Shown: positions 32,828 to 42,411 of the stretch, in pieces | Layout of the letters: each line of letters opens with the position of its first letter | Position numbering within the stretch: position 1 is the first letter of the stretch | Assembly: GCF_028368935.1 (NCBI RefSeq) | Contig: NZ_JAQNDK010000005.1 | Span: 868,001-932,000, forward strand | DNA from: Sorangium aterium | Lineage (GTDB): Bacteria; Myxococcota_A; Polyangia; Polyangiales; Polyangiaceae | Direction of reading: 5' to 3' | Length of the DNA: 64,000 bases | Notes under the pieces: generated by a model | The model's input: the letters and a program-made list of their open reading frames with translations, nothing else | What the model was told of the DNA's origin: nothing | The model's database searches: none | Translations under genes and position numbers: made by a program

Positions 32828-34300
32828 TCAGGCGGCCCCGGAGCGCTTCAGCGCGCCGGGGAGATCCGCGTCCATGGGGTCCGTGCTCCCGTCGAGGCGG
32901 AGGCGCAAGGTCGCCTTCGCGCCGCCGGTCTCGACGCTCTCCATGCGCAGCACCGCGTTCATGCGGGAGGCCATCATCGAGCTGATGTAGAGCCCGAGCC
33001 CCATGCCCCCCTGCTCCATCTTCGTCGTCTGGAACGGCTCCCCGAGCCGCCCGGCGATGTCGGGGTTGAGCCCCGGCCCGTTGTCGGAGACCGCGATCTC
33101 GCAGACGTCGCCGCGCTCGACGACGCTCACCTCGATCCGCTGCTCGGCCGAGCCGGCCGTCGCCTCGGCGGCGTTGGCGAGCAGGTTGACGAGCACCTGG
33201 CAGAGCGCCGGCCGCAGCACGTCCGCCTGCACCGGCCGCGGCGTGTCGAACGCGAGCGCGCCGCGGTAGCCGAGCCGCGCGAGCTCGACCTTCGTCAGGT
33301 CGCGCACGAAGCGGGTGAGCTCCAGCGGCTCCAGCCGCTGATCGAGCCGGATCTGGCCGCGCATCAGCCCGATGATGTCGCTCGCGCGCCGCGCCTCGCC
33401 GGCCACGGTCTCGGCCATGCGCGCCGCGTCCTCGGAGCCCGTCTCCCGCGCCACGTCGACGAGGTCCTTGCTCGCGAGGAGGATCGTCGCGAGCGGCGTG
33501 CTGAGCTCGTGCGACATCCCGCCGACCATGCGGCCGAGCATCGCCAGCCGCTCGTTCCGCTGGCTCTGCTGCCGGAGCTCCTCGAGCCTGTGCGCGTAGA
33601 CGACGACGAAGAAGCCGAGGAACAGCGTCAGCGACGTGAGCGACACGAGGTCGCCGAGCCGCCGGATGCGCTCGCCGCCGAGCGGCGCCGCGTCGAGCGG
33701 CAGCGGCGCCGCGTACGTGAGCACGGCGATCGCGGCCAGCGTCAACAGGCCCACGAGCACGGTCGTGCGCCGCGGGCAGAGGAGGCCGGAGAGGGCGATG
33801 TGGAAGGCGAGGAAGACGGCGAACGGGTTCGCCAGCCCGCCCGAGAACCAGAGCATCCAGGCGTTCGCGAGCACGTCGCCCACGAGCTGGGCGCGCGCGT
33901 GATCCTGCGCGGGCTCGCGCCCCGAGGGCTCGCCCCCGTCCGTCCGGCGCGCGCGCTGGACCCGGAAGGTCCAGGCAATGTTGGCCGCCGCGATCGCGGC
34001 GATGCCGACGATCAACGGAGCGAGCCCGAGGTCGGGGACGAGCTTCCTGCCAGCGACCGTGGTCGCGACCATCCCCGCGATCGCCCCCCACCGCAGCTGG
34101 ATCAGCCACCTGTCGGCGGTGTCCCAGGACGGGGGCTTCGGCCCGGAGAGCAGGACCGCGAGCCGCCGGCGCGCCGCCGGGGGCGCGCTGCTCTTGGCGG
34201 GGTCGGGACCTGCGTCAAGCGACCATGGCTGGAAGGAGGATTGCATCCGCGCGCGGACAGAGGGGCTTTCCAGGGCGCGGTCGAGGTGTCCGGCGTCCAT
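32828..34300 (-). CDS. regB: RegB/PrrB-type quinone-sensing histidine kinase
   Basis: Membrane histidine kinase of about 490 residues. Polytopic N-terminus (about 60-245), including the RegB quinone-sensing heptapeptide GGLANPF at 154-160 (consensus GGxxNPF). H-box GGMSHELSTPLATI follows with phospho-His264, then N-box NLLANAAEA, SDNGPGL and GMGLGLYISSMM. The redox-active Cys of Rhodobacter RegB between membrane and H-box is absent: the linker HRLEELRQQSQRNERLA has no Cys. Regulation is thus expected through quinone state alone. The start at 34300 is favoured by GAAGG upstream; ATG 34246 is the alternative. It lies directly downstream of the caa3 genes on the same strand. Confidence 0.85.
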   Translation of the reverse strand: MDAGHLDRALESPSVRARMQSSFQPWSLDAGPDPAKSSAPPAARRRLAVLLSGPKPPSWDTADRWLIQLRWGAIAGMVATTVAGRKLVPDLGLAPLIVGIAAIAAANIAWTFRVQRARRTDGGEPSGREPAQDHARAQLVGDVLANAWMLWFSGGLANPFAVFLAFHIALSGLLCPRRTTVLVGLLTLAAIAVLTYAAPLPLDAAPLGGERIRRLGDLVSLTSLTLFLGFFVVVYAHRLEELRQQSQRNERLAMLGRMVGGMSHELSTPLATILLASKDLVDVARETGSEDAARMAETVAGEARRASDIIGLMRGQIRLDQRLEPLELTRFVRDLTKVELARLGYRGALAFDTPRPVQADVLRPALCQVLVNLLANAAEATAGSAEQRIEVSVVERGDVCEIAVSDNGPGLNPDIAGRLGEPFQTTKMEQGGMGLGLYISSMMASRMNAVLRMESVETGGAKATLRLRLDGSTDPMDADLPGALKRSGAA

Positions 34301-34393
34301 CCCGGAGCAACCTTCCGACGTTGCCTTGCATCCGCTCCCTTGTACCGCGCACGAAAGCCGCGAGCACGCGCGAGGTGCGCCCCGGCCCACATC

Positions 34394-34493
34394 CTGGGGC
34401 TATCAGGAAAAACCCCAGCAAATACAGTGACTTGGGATTGTTGGCCGGATTACATCCGACCTCGTGCCGGCGGGGCGCTCGGCCCCGGGCCGG
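34394..34493 (-). terminator. Hairpins between ctaF and regB
   Basis: On the minus strand just after the ctaF stop there is a GC-rich stem (34467-34493: CCGG/CCGG arms flanking GGGGC/GCCCC), then CGGAT-TAC-ATCCG (34446-34458), then CTGGGG...CCCCAG with a 13-nt loop (34394-34418). None has a U-tract. They could attenuate read-through into regBA or protect the 3' end of the oxidase mRNA. Confidence 0.35.
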
Positions 34494-34991
34494 TCACTTG
34501 GCCTCTTCGGCTCCGCCGCCGTGCGCGCCGTGCTCGGGCGGCGGCGGCGCCTTGTGCGAGCGCTTCATCCTCCAGTCGTCGGCGGCGCGCTTGCCGTCGA
34601 ACGGCGCCTTGATGTCCGCCGGCCGCTCGGCCTCGATCTGCTCGGCCCGGCCGCGGTTGGCCGTGTCGAACATCGTGAAGCCGATGAAGATCGCCAGGAA
34701 GATGAGCGACGACGCGAAGATCAGGGCGTGGAACTTATGGTCCCACTTGAGGTGCATGAAGATGAGCGCCACGACGCCCGCCTTCGTCGTCGCGATGATG
34801 ATCGCGATCGCCAGGTTGGCGGCGCCGAGGTCGACGTAGCTCGCGCCCACGGTGGCGACCGTGAGCACGAGCAGCGCGAGCCACGTGGCGATGTAGACCT
34901 TGAGCGGCAGGACGTGAGGCACGTGATCGGCGCCATGGCCATGGCCGTGCCCGTGCCCGTGCGCGCCGGCTGCTTCTGCGTGTGTCGACAT
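34494..34991 (-). CDS. ctaF: Cytochrome c oxidase subunit IV
   Basis: Small membrane subunit of the caa3 oxidase, 165 residues, prokaryotic COX4 type with three helices: VYIATWLALLVLTVATVGASY, LAIAIIIATTKAGVVALIFMHL and FHALIFASSLIFLAIFIGF. The conserved ATTKAGVVALIFMHLKWD stretch is visible. The N-terminus has an alternating Gly-His run (AHGHGHGHGHGADH) that might bind metal. The C-terminal 55 residues are polar and probably periplasmic or cytoplasmic tail. It is the last gene of the respiratory unit, 15 bp after ctaE. Confidence 0.85.
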   Translation of the reverse strand: MSTHAEAAGAHGHGHGHGHGADHVPHVLPLKVYIATWLALLVLTVATVGASYVDLGAANLAIAIIIATTKAGVVALIFMHLKWDHKFHALIFASSLIFLAIFIGFTMFDTANRGRAEQIEAERPADIKAPFDGKRAADDWRMKRSHKAPPPPEHGAHGGGAEEAK

Positions 34992-35006
34992 GCGGTCCTC
35001 TAGGCC

Positions 35007-35693
35007 TCAGCCCACCAGGTAGAGCAGGGGGAAGAGATAGATCCAGATGAGGTCGACGAGGTGCCAGTACAGCCCCACCCCTTCGACCGGCGAGTAGTAA
35101 CGGCTCGAGAACTCACCGCGCGTGTTGCGGATGAGGATCCACGTGATGAGCCCCATCCCGATGACGACGTGCAGGCCGTGGATGCCCGTCATCATGAAGT
35201 AGATGGCGAAGAACGTCCCCCCGTGGGCCGTGGTGAAGCCCTGGGCGGTGAAGTACTTCCCGGGCAGCAGGCCGTCGTGGAACTTGTGCTGGTACTCGAA
35301 GTACTTGATCACAAGGAACATGGCCGCGCAGAGCAGGGTCACCACGAGCAGCCGGGTGGTGGTCTTCTTGTCGCTCCTCTGCGCAGAGCGGACGGCGAGC
35401 GCCATCGTGAGGCTGGAACAGATGAGCACGATCGTGTTGATGCCGCCCATCACCTTGTCGAGGTGATGGTGGGCCTCCACGAACGAGTCGAAGAACCAGG
35501 TCCGGAAGACGGCGAACGCGCAGAACAGCCCGCCGAAGAGCAGGATCTCCGTGACGAGGAAGAGCCAGATGCCCATCCTGCCGGCGTCGAACTGCGTGTC
35601 CGCAGAATCGAAATGATGGGCGACGTGGAAGTCGGGGGACAGGATCGGGCCTGCCTTGTTCGGCCGGTCGGCGGCCTCGGCGTGCGCGCTCAT
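35007..35693 (-). CDS. ctaE: Cytochrome c oxidase subunit III
   Basis: Subunit III of 228 residues, five-helix bacterial type, stabilising the oxidase core. Conserved stretches are [46 protein letters not shown] and the C-terminal [21 protein letters not shown]. The ATG at 35693 overlaps the ctaD stop (ATGA). Longer in-frame starts fall inside ctaD and were rejected. Confidence 0.93.
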   Translation of the reverse strand: MSAHAEAADRPNKAGPILSPDFHVAHHFDSADTQFDAGRMGIWLFLVTEILLFGGLFCAFAVFRTWFFDSFVEAHHHLDKVMGGINTIVLICSSLTMALAVRSAQRSDKKTTTRLLVVTLLCAAMFLVIKYFEYQHKFHDGLLPGKYFTAQGFTTAHGGTFFAIYFMMTGIHGLHVVIGMGLITWILIRNTRGEFSSRYYSPVEGVGLYWHLVDLIWIYLFPLLYLVG

Positions 35694-37327
35694 GCGTTCT
35701 CCGTGTTGAAGTCGTATGCGCCCTTGGTGACGATCGGGGTGCGGACGAAGTTCTCGGTGATGGGCGGGGAGGCGGTGGTCCACTCGAGGCTGAGCCCGCC
35801 CCAGGGGTTCGCCGGCGCCGGCGCGCCGGAGCGCAGCGACTTGATGAAGCAGATGATCATCACGAGGAAGCCGAGGCCCAGGATCCACGAGCCCACGGTC
35901 GAGAAGGCGTGCAGCGGCTGGAACTGGTCCAGGTAGTTGTAGTAGCGGCGCGGCATCCCGCGGCTACCCATGATGAACTGCGAGAAGAACGTCACGTTGA
36001 AGCCGATGAAGACGAGCGCACAGGAGATCGTCGCGAGCCGCTCCGAGTACATCTTCCCGGTGATCTTGGGCCACCAGTGGTGGAGCCCGCCGATGTAGGC
36101 GATGACCGTGCCGCCGACCATCACGTAGTGGAAGTGCGCGACCACGAAGTACGTGTCGTGCAGGTGCAGGTCGACGCTGAGCATCCCGAGGAAGATGCCG
36201 GTGAGCCCGCCGATCGAGAAGAGGATGAGGAACGACAGCGCGTACAGCATCGGCGCGCTGTAGCTGATGGATCCGCGCCACAGCGTCGCGATCCAGTTGA
36301 AGACCTTCACGCCGCTGGGGATGGCGACGAGGAAGGTCAGGAACGAGAACATGATGGCCGCGAACTCGCTCTGGCCCGAGGTGAACATGTGGTGGCCCCA
36401 CACGAGGAAGCCGACCAGGGCGATGGCGACGCTGGAGAACGCGATCGCCTTGTACCCGAAGATCCTGCGCCGCGCGTGGACCGAGATGAGCTCGTTGATG
36501 ATGCCCATGCCCGGAAGGATCATGATGTAGACGGCCGGGTGGCTGTAGAACCAGAAGAAGTGCTGGTAGAGCACCGGGTCGCCGCCGAGCGCCGGGTCGA
36601 AGATGCCGATGTGGAACGCGCGCTCCGCGATGAGCAGGAGGAGCGTGATGCCGAGGACCGGCGTGGCGAGGATCTGGACGATGCTGGTCGCGTAGATCGC
36701 CCAGAGCATGAGCGGCATCTTGTACCAGCCCATCCCCGGCGCCCGGAGCTTGTGCATCGTGACGATGAAGTTCAGCCCCGTGAGGACGCTGGAGAAGCCC
36801 AGGATGAACACGCCGAACGTGACGCTCAGGACCGACGTCGTGGTCACCGTGCTCGAGTACGGCACGTAGAACGTCCAGCCGGTGTCGATGCCGCCCGTGA
36901 TGAGCGACGACAGCGTGAAGAGGGCGCCGATCCAGTAGAGGTACAGGCTGAGGAGGTTCAGCTTGGGGAAGGCGACGTCCTTCGCGCCGATCATGATCGG
37001 CAGGAGGAAGTTGCCGAGCGCGCCGGGGATGCTCGGGATGATGAACAGGAACGTCATCACCGCGCCGTGCAGCGTGAACATCTGGTTGTAGGTGTTCGCG
37101 CTCATGATCGTCTGCTTCGGCGTCAGGAGCTCGAGCCGGAGGATGAGCGCGAACACGCCGCCCATCGCGAACGCGATGAACGTGCTGATGAGGTACATCA
37201 GGCCGATCCGCTTGTGATCGACCGTGGTGAGCCACGACATGATCCCGCTCTGGGCCCGGATGTAGTCCGTTCCGTGGCCGCCGTCGGGTGCCGTATTGAC
37301 GTCGAGGGTTGTTACGGTCTGCGACAT
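35690..37327 (-). CDS. ctaD: caa3-type cytochrome c oxidase subunit I, A2 type
   Basis: Catalytic subunit (545 residues) carrying heme a, heme a3 and CuB; it reduces O2 and pumps protons. Ligands: heme a His87 (FTLHGAVM) and a His in the AHFHYVM pair (398/400), CuB His263 in YSHPAVY and His312-His313 in GHHMFTSG. Tyr267 of HPAVY is the cross-linked Tyr. The D-channel Glu of HPEVY is replaced by Ala265, and a Tyr-Ser pair (261-262) precedes His263. This is the signature of A2-type oxidases such as the Rhodothermus marinus caa3 enzyme. About 12 helices are expected. It lies 19 bp after ctaC. Confidence 0.95.
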   Translation of the reverse strand: MSQTVTTLDVNTAPDGGHGTDYIRAQSGIMSWLTTVDHKRIGLMYLISTFIAFAMGGVFALILRLELLTPKQTIMSANTYNQMFTLHGAVMTFLFIIPSIPGALGNFLLPIMIGAKDVAFPKLNLLSLYLYWIGALFTLSSLITGGIDTGWTFYVPYSSTVTTTSVLSVTFGVFILGFSSVLTGLNFIVTMHKLRAPGMGWYKMPLMLWAIYATSIVQILATPVLGITLLLLIAERAFHIGIFDPALGGDPVLYQHFFWFYSHPAVYIMILPGMGIINELISVHARRRIFGYKAIAFSSVAIALVGFLVWGHHMFTSGQSEFAAIMFSFLTFLVAIPSGVKVFNWIATLWRGSISYSAPMLYALSFLILFSIGGLTGIFLGMLSVDLHLHDTYFVVAHFHYVMVGGTVIAYIGGLHHWWPKITGKMYSERLATISCALVFIGFNVTFFSQFIMGSRGMPRRYYNYLDQFQPLHAFSTVGSWILGLGFLVMIICFIKSLRSGAPAPANPWGGLSLEWTTASPPITENFVRTPIVTKGAYDFNTENA

Positions 37328-37346
37328 GACTGCTTCTCCCCGGCGC

Positions 37347-38297
37347 TCACTTCACCGTCTTCAGATAAGCGATGAGCGCGTCCACTTCTTTGTCCTTCAG
37401 GAGCCCCTTGAACGACGGCATCACCGGCGGATAGCCGCGCACGACCTGGCCGCCGGGGTTGAACAGGCTCTCGCGGATGTAGTTCTCATCCACGACGACC
37501 TTGGCCCCGTCCGCGAGCTCCTCCTCGCGGCCGAAGACGGCCTTGAGCGACGGGCCCTGGATCCGCGTCCCGTCGAGCGAGTGGCAGGTCGCGCAGCTCC
37601 GCTTGGCGAAGAGCAGCTTGCCGAGCTCCTCGGGGGGCAGGTCGCTGTTGTTGTTGCCCTCGAGCCACTTGTCGAAGTCCGACGGCTCCAGCACCTTGAC
37701 GGTGGCCATCATGTCGGAGTGACCGGACCCGCAGTACTCGGCGCACAGGAGCACCGTCTCGCGCGCCTCGGTCGCCTCGAACCACACCGACGTGTACGAG
37801 CCCGGGACCACGTCCTGCTTCACCCGGAACTCCGGGATGAAGAAGGCGTGGAGGATGTCCTTCGAGCTCAGGATGATCCGCACCGGACGCCCCCGCGGCA
37901 CGGCGAGCTCGTTCACGGTCGTCGTCCCGTCGGGGTAGGTGAACGTCCACAGGTACATCTCGCCCGTGGCGTTGATCTCGTAGGCCTCGGCCGGCGCGAC
38001 GGAGGCGTGCACGTAGCCGCGCATGCCCACGAAGAAGAGCGAGATCACGATGGCGAGCGGGATCAGCGTCCACACGACCTCGACCGTCGTGCTGTGGTCG
38101 ATGGGGCTCGTCTTGTCGCGCTCGCTGCGCCGTTTGTACTTGATGGCGAAGAGGACCGTCGCCCCCGCCACCAGGATGAAAAAGAGGACGGAGACCCAGT
38201 AAGCCGCGGCCCACGCGGAGTCGATTCGCTCAGCGAGCGTCGAGCCCTGGCGGGGCAGCCAGAAGGAGCCGAGTTCGATCGGGTTTTTCATCACCAT
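37347..38297 (-). CDS. ctaC: caa3 oxidase subunit II with C-terminal cytochrome c domain
   Basis: A 316-residue electron-entry subunit. Two membrane helices (about 32-54 and 73-93) precede a cupredoxin domain holding the binuclear CuA site: His150, Cys185, Cys189, His193 and Met196 ([12 protein letters not shown]). A fused cytochrome c domain (about 220-316) has heme motif CATCH at 235-239 and a likely Met ligand in PVMPSF. The aromatic patch [10 protein letters not shown] for electron transfer is present. The fusion defines a caa3 oxidase, which can take electrons directly from alternative complex III. The ATG at 38297 follows GGAG. Confidence 0.94.
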   Translation of the reverse strand: MVMKNPIELGSFWLPRQGSTLAERIDSAWAAAYWVSVLFFILVAGATVLFAIKYKRRSERDKTSPIDHSTTVEVVWTLIPLAIVISLFFVGMRGYVHASVAPAEAYEINATGEMYLWTFTYPDGTTTVNELAVPRGRPVRIILSSKDILHAFFIPEFRVKQDVVPGSYTSVWFEATEARETVLLCAEYCGSGHSDMMATVKVLEPSDFDKWLEGNNNSDLPPEELGKLLFAKRSCATCHSLDGTRIQGPSLKAVFGREEELADGAKVVVDENYIRESLFNPGGQVVRGYPPVMPSFKGLLKDKEVDALIAYLKTVK

Positions 38298-38321
38298 AGT
38301 TGTGGCTCCGCCACCTTGTAC

Positions 38322-39164
38322 CTAGGAAGCCTCGTTTACGCGCACCCTCGTGCGGGAGCGTTCAGTCCGCCAGAAGCGAATCAGCCAGAGCCCGAGGACC
38401 ACGACGGTGACCGCGCCTGACGCCATCATCAGCCGCTTCGTCGCCAGGACGTACCCTCGGGCGTTGGGATCGTAGTGAAAACAGAACAAGAGCACGCGAT
38501 CCCAGGTGCTCCCGACCTGCCCGCTGCCCGCTTCGCGCAGCGCGAGGCCGAAGTTCTTCTGTGGGAAGGAGATGCCGTAGAGCGTGCGCGACAGGCGTCC
38601 ATCCGGCGTGAAGACGAACGCGCCCGCCGCGTGCGCGTACTGCTTCGTCGTCTCGTCCCACCGGTAGTGGAAGCCCACCGCGTCGGCGAGCGCGCGCACC
38701 GACGCCTCGTCGCCGACGAGGAAGTCGAAGCCGTCGCCGGTGACCGGCCTGCCGTACGCCTCGATGTAGTTCGCCCGCTTCTTGCGCCCGGCTTCGGGCG
38801 TGTCGCGGGGATCGAAGCTCACGACGAGGGTGCGGTACTCCTTGCCCGCGCTCCAGGCGCTCTCCTTCATGGCCTGGAGCACGCCGTTCAGGACCAGCGA
38901 GCACAGCATCGGGCACTCGAAGTAACCGAGCACCAGGACGAGGGGCTTGTCCCCCGCCGCGTACCTGGCGAGCTCGACCTCCTGCCCCGACTGGTCGCGG
39001 AGCCGGAGCTTCTGCGGGAGCAGGGCTCCCGGCCGCTCGTCGATGTCGATGCCGGTGAGCTCGGTGGGGATGGTCGTGTCCGCGGCCCGCGCGCTCCGCG
39101 CCGGGGTGACCGTGGCCACCACGAGCGCGAGAACGGCGAGCAGGCCAGACAGCGGGCGGGACAT
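38322..39164 (-). CDS. SCO1/SenC/PrrC-type copper chaperone
   Basis: Membrane-tethered thioredoxin-fold protein of 280 residues that delivers copper to the CuA site of CtaC. Copper ligands are Cys84 and Cys88 (FECPMLC) and His178 (YAHAAGAFVF). A signal-type helix at the N-terminus (LSGLLAVLALVVATVTPARS) and a second helix near the C-terminus (about 245-265) place the domain in the periplasm. SenC/PrrC genes accompany regBA in Rhodobacter, so its presence here fits both oxidase assembly and redox control. The start overlaps the upstream stop (TGATG). Confidence 0.88.
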   Translation of the reverse strand: MSRPLSGLLAVLALVVATVTPARSARAADTTIPTELTGIDIDERPGALLPQKLRLRDQSGQEVELARYAAGDKPLVLVLGYFECPMLCSLVLNGVLQAMKESAWSAGKEYRTLVVSFDPRDTPEAGRKKRANYIEAYGRPVTGDGFDFLVGDEASVRALADAVGFHYRWDETTKQYAHAAGAFVFTPDGRLSRTLYGISFPQKNFGLALREAGSGQVGSTWDRVLLFCFHYDPNARGYVLATKRLMMASGAVTVVVLGLWLIRFWRTERSRTRVRVNEAS

Positions 39165-39826
39165 CACTGCTCCGGAGCGGGGGTCGCCGGGGCCGCGGGC
39201 TTGGGCGCCGCGCCTGCAGGCTGGGCGGGCTTCGCGTCCGCGGGCTTGGCGGGCTTCACGGCCTCGGCGGGCTTGGCTGACTCGGCAGGCTTCGCAGGCG
39301 TGGCCGTACCAGCAGGCTTGGCGGCGTCCGAGGGCTTCGCCGCGTCCTTGTCGCCCGGCTTCGCTGCGTCCTCGGCCTTCGACGGCTCGCCGGCGGCGGA
39401 GCCCTCGTCGGGCTTCGCTGCGCCGTCCGCGGGCTGAGCGCCGTGCGGGATCGTGTGGATCTCCACCGGGGGGGCGGCCGCGCTCCTCACGCGCCTCTCC
39501 TGGTAGTCCTTCAGGGTGAGCGCGACGGCCTGATCGACCGGGATGCGGACGACGCCCTTCTTCTCGTCGGCCCACTGGTAGCGGCTGAGCCGCTCCTGCT
39601 CCATGGCCCGCAGGCCGCGGAGCGCGCTGTTCGGCGGCTCGAGCACCTTGCTCGAGATCTCGTGCTCCATCGTCGACTTGAAGATCTCGTTGACGAAGAG
39701 CACGGTCACCACGATGGAGAACAGCGTGGCGATCACGATCACGAAGATGAGCGAGTTGTTCGGTCGATCCGCCTCGGCCTGGGCCTCGTCGTGATCGGTC
39801 GCTGTGTTGTCGGTCGCTTCGCTCAT
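39164..39826 (-). CDS. Small membrane protein with a KPA-rich tail in the ACIII-caa3 operon
   Basis: A 220-residue protein with one membrane helix (about 26-46, SLIFVIVIATLFSIVVTVLFV). A conserved-looking 70-residue segment follows (TMEHEISSKVLEPPNSALRGLRAMEQERLS..., IPVDQAVALTLKDYQ), then about 100 residues of Ala/Lys/Pro repeats (KPADAAKPAE type). I do not recognise a named family. Its position between actF and the Sco gene suggests an assembly or bridging subunit of the ACIII-caa3 supercomplex, with the flexible tail reaching across the periplasm (inference). The ATG at 39826 follows AAGGAG. Confidence 0.7.
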   Translation of the reverse strand: MSEATDNTATDHDEAQAEADRPNNSLIFVIVIATLFSIVVTVLFVNEIFKSTMEHEISSKVLEPPNSALRGLRAMEQERLSRYQWADEKKGVVRIPVDQAVALTLKDYQERRVRSAAAPPVEIHTIPHGAQPADGAAKPDEGSAAGEPSKAEDAAKPGDKDAAKPSDAAKPAGTATPAKPAESAKPAEAVKPAKPADAKPAQPAGAAPKPAAPATPAPEQ

Positions 39827-39836
39827 GGCCGGCTCC

Positions 39837-41039
39837 TTACGGGTTGTCGATCCGAGCCGCTTCGGCAAGGTGAGGGTCGTTCAGGGGATACAGCGGGCTC
39901 TTGGCCGCCTGGAGCGCGAGCATCCAGGCTCCCACGCCCAGCGGGCCGAGCAGGCCGGCGAGGTCGATCCAGCTCAGGTGCAGGTGGTGATCCACGTTCG
40001 GCATGACGAGCCAGTAGAGGTCGACATAGTGCATCACGAGGAGGAGCACCGACGCCGCGCCGAGCACGAGCGGGCTCCGCTTCGCGTGTCGCGACAGGAG
40101 GACGAGGAACGGGATGACGAAGTGCCCGAACAGCAAGGCCAGGCTCACGACGTGCCACGAGCCCTCCCAGCGGTGGCGGTAGAAGATCGTCTCCTCGGGG
40201 ATGTTCGCGTACCAGATCAGGATGAACTGCGAGAACGCGATGTAGGCCCAGAAGATCGTGAAACCGAAGAGCAGCTTGCCGATGTCGTGCTGGCGCTCGA
40301 CGTTGCTCACCTTGCGCAGGAGCCCCGCCTTGTGGAGCGCGATCGTGATCAGCGCGAGCGCCGAGAGGGAGCTCGTGGCCGAGCCGGCGAACACGTAGAC
40401 GCCGAAGATCGTCGAGTACCAGTGCGGGTCGATGCTCATCAGCCAGTCGAACGCCGCGAACGAGATGGTCAGGGCGAAGACGATGACGGCCGGGGCCGCT
40501 CCGGCGCGCATCCTCGCGGTGGGCCGGAAATCGGCGCTCTTGTCCTGCGCGCGGGAGGTCTTGATAAACCAGAGCGCGAGGCCCGCCCACGCCGCGAGGA
40601 ACACCACGGCGCGAATGTAGAAGAAGGTCGGGTTCAGGTAGGGCGCCTTCTGGTGGAGCACATGATCGTTCGCGGCGTCGGGCCCCATCCAGTGATGGTA
40701 GATGTCGTGGGCGAGCACCGCGACCGGGAGGAACAGCACGATGCAGGCGGGCAGGATGCCGCTCATCCACTCCATGTGGCGGCGCGCGGCCGCCGACCAG
40801 CGCGCGCGGGTCAGGTGCTGGATGATCACGAAGAACAGCGCGCCGAGCGCGATCGTCACGAGCCACGTGAAGCCGGTGAGGTACGAGAACGCAAAGCGCT
40901 TCGTGTCAGTCACCGCCGCCGCCGCCGAGAGCACCACGCCGACGATCGCCAGCGCCATGCTCCCCGAGACGAGCCGCTTCGCGACCGCCGGATCGAGGAC
41001 CTTCGTGTCCTCGGCCAGAGCACTTCCGTGGGACTTCAT
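39837..41039 (-). CDS. actF: Alternative complex III subunit ActF (quinol:cytochrome c oxidoreductase membrane subunit)
   Basis: Polytopic membrane protein of 400 residues with about ten helices, second quinone-region integral subunit of alternative complex III. Recognisable stretches are FAFSYLTGFTWLVTIALGALFFVIIQHLTRARW, DIYHHWMGPDAANDHVL, KAPYLNPTFFYIRAV, FAAFDWLMSIDPHWYSTIFGVYVFAGS and the C-terminal LYWLVMPN. The ATG overlaps the actE stop (ATGA). The paired ActC is the other membrane core subunit. Confidence 0.88.
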   Translation of the reverse strand: MKSHGSALAEDTKVLDPAVAKRLVSGSMALAIVGVVLSAAAAVTDTKRFAFSYLTGFTWLVTIALGALFFVIIQHLTRARWSAAARRHMEWMSGILPACIVLFLPVAVLAHDIYHHWMGPDAANDHVLHQKAPYLNPTFFYIRAVVFLAAWAGLALWFIKTSRAQDKSADFRPTARMRAGAAPAVIVFALTISFAAFDWLMSIDPHWYSTIFGVYVFAGSATSSLSALALITIALHKAGLLRKVSNVERQHDIGKLLFGFTIFWAYIAFSQFILIWYANIPEETIFYRHRWEGSWHVVSLALLFGHFVIPFLVLLSRHAKRSPLVLGAASVLLLVMHYVDLYWLVMPNVDHHLHLSWIDLAGLLGPLGVGAWMLALQAAKSPLYPLNDPHLAEAARIDNP

Positions 41040-41647
41040 GGAGTTCCGCTCTCCTTCGCGATGTTGCCCCGCTGGGCCTCGGGCACGTCGTCGATGTGCG
41101 CGTGCTGGCTGTGCTGCAGCACGCGCACCCACGTGACGATCGCCCACCGGTCCTTGACCGGGATCTGCTTCCGATAAGCCGGCATGTTGCGCACGCCGTT
41201 CGTGATGACGTTGAAGATCTCGCCGTCGGGCAGGCCGAGGGCCCGGTCCGACGCGAGGTCGATGGGGGGCGGGTATCCGCGCTTCACCACCATGCCCTGG
41301 CCGCTCCCGCTGTGGTCGTGGCACGGGGTGCAGTAGATGTGGAAGCGATCCTGGCCGCGCCGGATCACCGCCTCATCGACGGTGATGGGCGCAAGCGCCA
41401 GGAACGTCTCGCCGTCCTTCTCCTTGCCGGTGCGGAAGGCCTCGCTCTCGTCGAGCGATCCCTGGGCCACCGTGCCCTCGACGATCGGCCGCATCGCCCG
41501 CCCGTCGGGGAACAAGCGCGTGCCCTCCTCGGGCTGGAACTTGGGCTGCCAGTCCATGTCTCCGAAGACGTGGATCGGCGGATCGCTGCTCGCCTGTCCA
41601 CGGCAGCCTGCCAGGACGAGGAGGAGGGGAATGCTCCAGCGCTTCAC
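41036..41647 (-). CDS. actE: Alternative complex III subunit ActE (monoheme cytochrome c lipoprotein)
   Basis: A 203-residue periplasmic cytochrome c anchored as a lipoprotein: signal [15 protein letters not shown] with lipid Cys15. One heme c motif, CTPCH at 106-110, with a likely Met ligand in RNMPAYRKQIP. It is expected to pass electrons from the pentaheme ActA towards CtaC. The start is GTG at 41645-41647, which follows GGAGG and overlaps the actD stop (GTGA). Confidence 0.88.
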   Translation of the reverse strand: MKRWSIPLLLVLAGCRGQASSDPPIHVFGDMDWQPKFQPEEGTRLFPDGRAMRPIVEGTVAQGSLDESEAFRTGKEKDGETFLALAPITVDEAVIRRGQDRFHIYCTPCHDHSGSGQGMVVKRGYPPPIDLASDRALGLPDGEIFNVITNGVRNMPAYRKQIPVKDRWAIVTWVRVLQHSQHAHIDDVPEAQRGNIAKESGTP

Positions 41648-42411
41648 GACGAGACCTCCCGGATGCTCTGGGCGCCGAGGCGCTGGAGGAGGCTGCGCGT
41701 CTCCGTGGAATCGAACTTCGGGTCGCTCGCCTCGACGCTGATGAAGAAGGCGTCGTCGGTCGCGCGCGGGAACGAGGGGTGCGTCATGGTGGGGTGGAAC
41801 AAGGTGGGCAGGCGCCCGAGCGCGAAGAGCCCGAAGAAGCACGTGAGCGCCGCGAAGAGGACCGTGAGCTCGAAGAAGATGGGGATGAAGGCCTGGTACG
41901 AGAAAGACTGCTTGCCGCTGATGATGAGCGGATAGTCGTAGTACTGCGTGTACCAGGCGAGCGCGATGGCGCTGGCGAGCCCCGCCGTGCCGCCGCCGAG
42001 CACGAGCCACGGCAGCGGAGACGGCTTGAGCCCCATCGCCTTCTCCAGCCCGTGCACGGGGAACGGCGTGTGCGCGTCGAAGCGGCTGTACCCGGCGTCC
42101 CGGAGCGCCTCGCACGCGTGATAGATGTCCTTCGGGCTCGTGAAGTAGCCCATGATCCCGAACAGGGCAGACTCCCCGTCCGCCTCCTGCTCGGCCTTGC
42201 GCTCCAGCTTGCGCTCGATCGAGAGCGCGGCCTGACCGTGCGGCCCGCTGTCGTGGGGCTCGGAGTACTCCGCGTCGTCCTCGGGCACGTGGCCCTGCGG
42301 CTCGATGTCGGGCTGGCTGTCGCGCGCGGAGCCCTTGTGCGCTCGTGCCTCCTCGGCCGAGGCGGGCTTCCCGGAGCGCTTCTGGCGTCGGGCATCGCTG
42401 TTACGCTGCAT
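41644..42411 (-). CDS. actD: Alternative complex III subunit ActD (DUF3341 protein)
   Basis: Membrane subunit of 255 residues in the DUF3341 family. A polar N-terminal 80 residues rich in Asp/Glu/Gln precede the conserved [44 protein letters not shown] segment. Two helices follow (about 140-165 and 185-210), then a soluble C-terminus containing [18 protein letters not shown]. The 80-residue N-terminal extension is longer than usual for this family. It overlaps the 3' end of actC by 11 nt. Confidence 0.88.
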   Translation of the reverse strand: MQRNSDARRQKRSGKPASAEEARAHKGSARDSQPDIEPQGHVPEDDAEYSEPHDSGPHGQAALSIERKLERKAEQEADGESALFGIMGYFTSPKDIYHACEALRDAGYSRFDAHTPFPVHGLEKAMGLKPSPLPWLVLGGGTAGLASAIALAWYTQYYDYPLIISGKQSFSYQAFIPIFFELTVLFAALTCFFGLFALGRLPTLFHPTMTHPSFPRATDDAFFISVEASDPKFDSTETRSLLQRLGAQSIREVSS

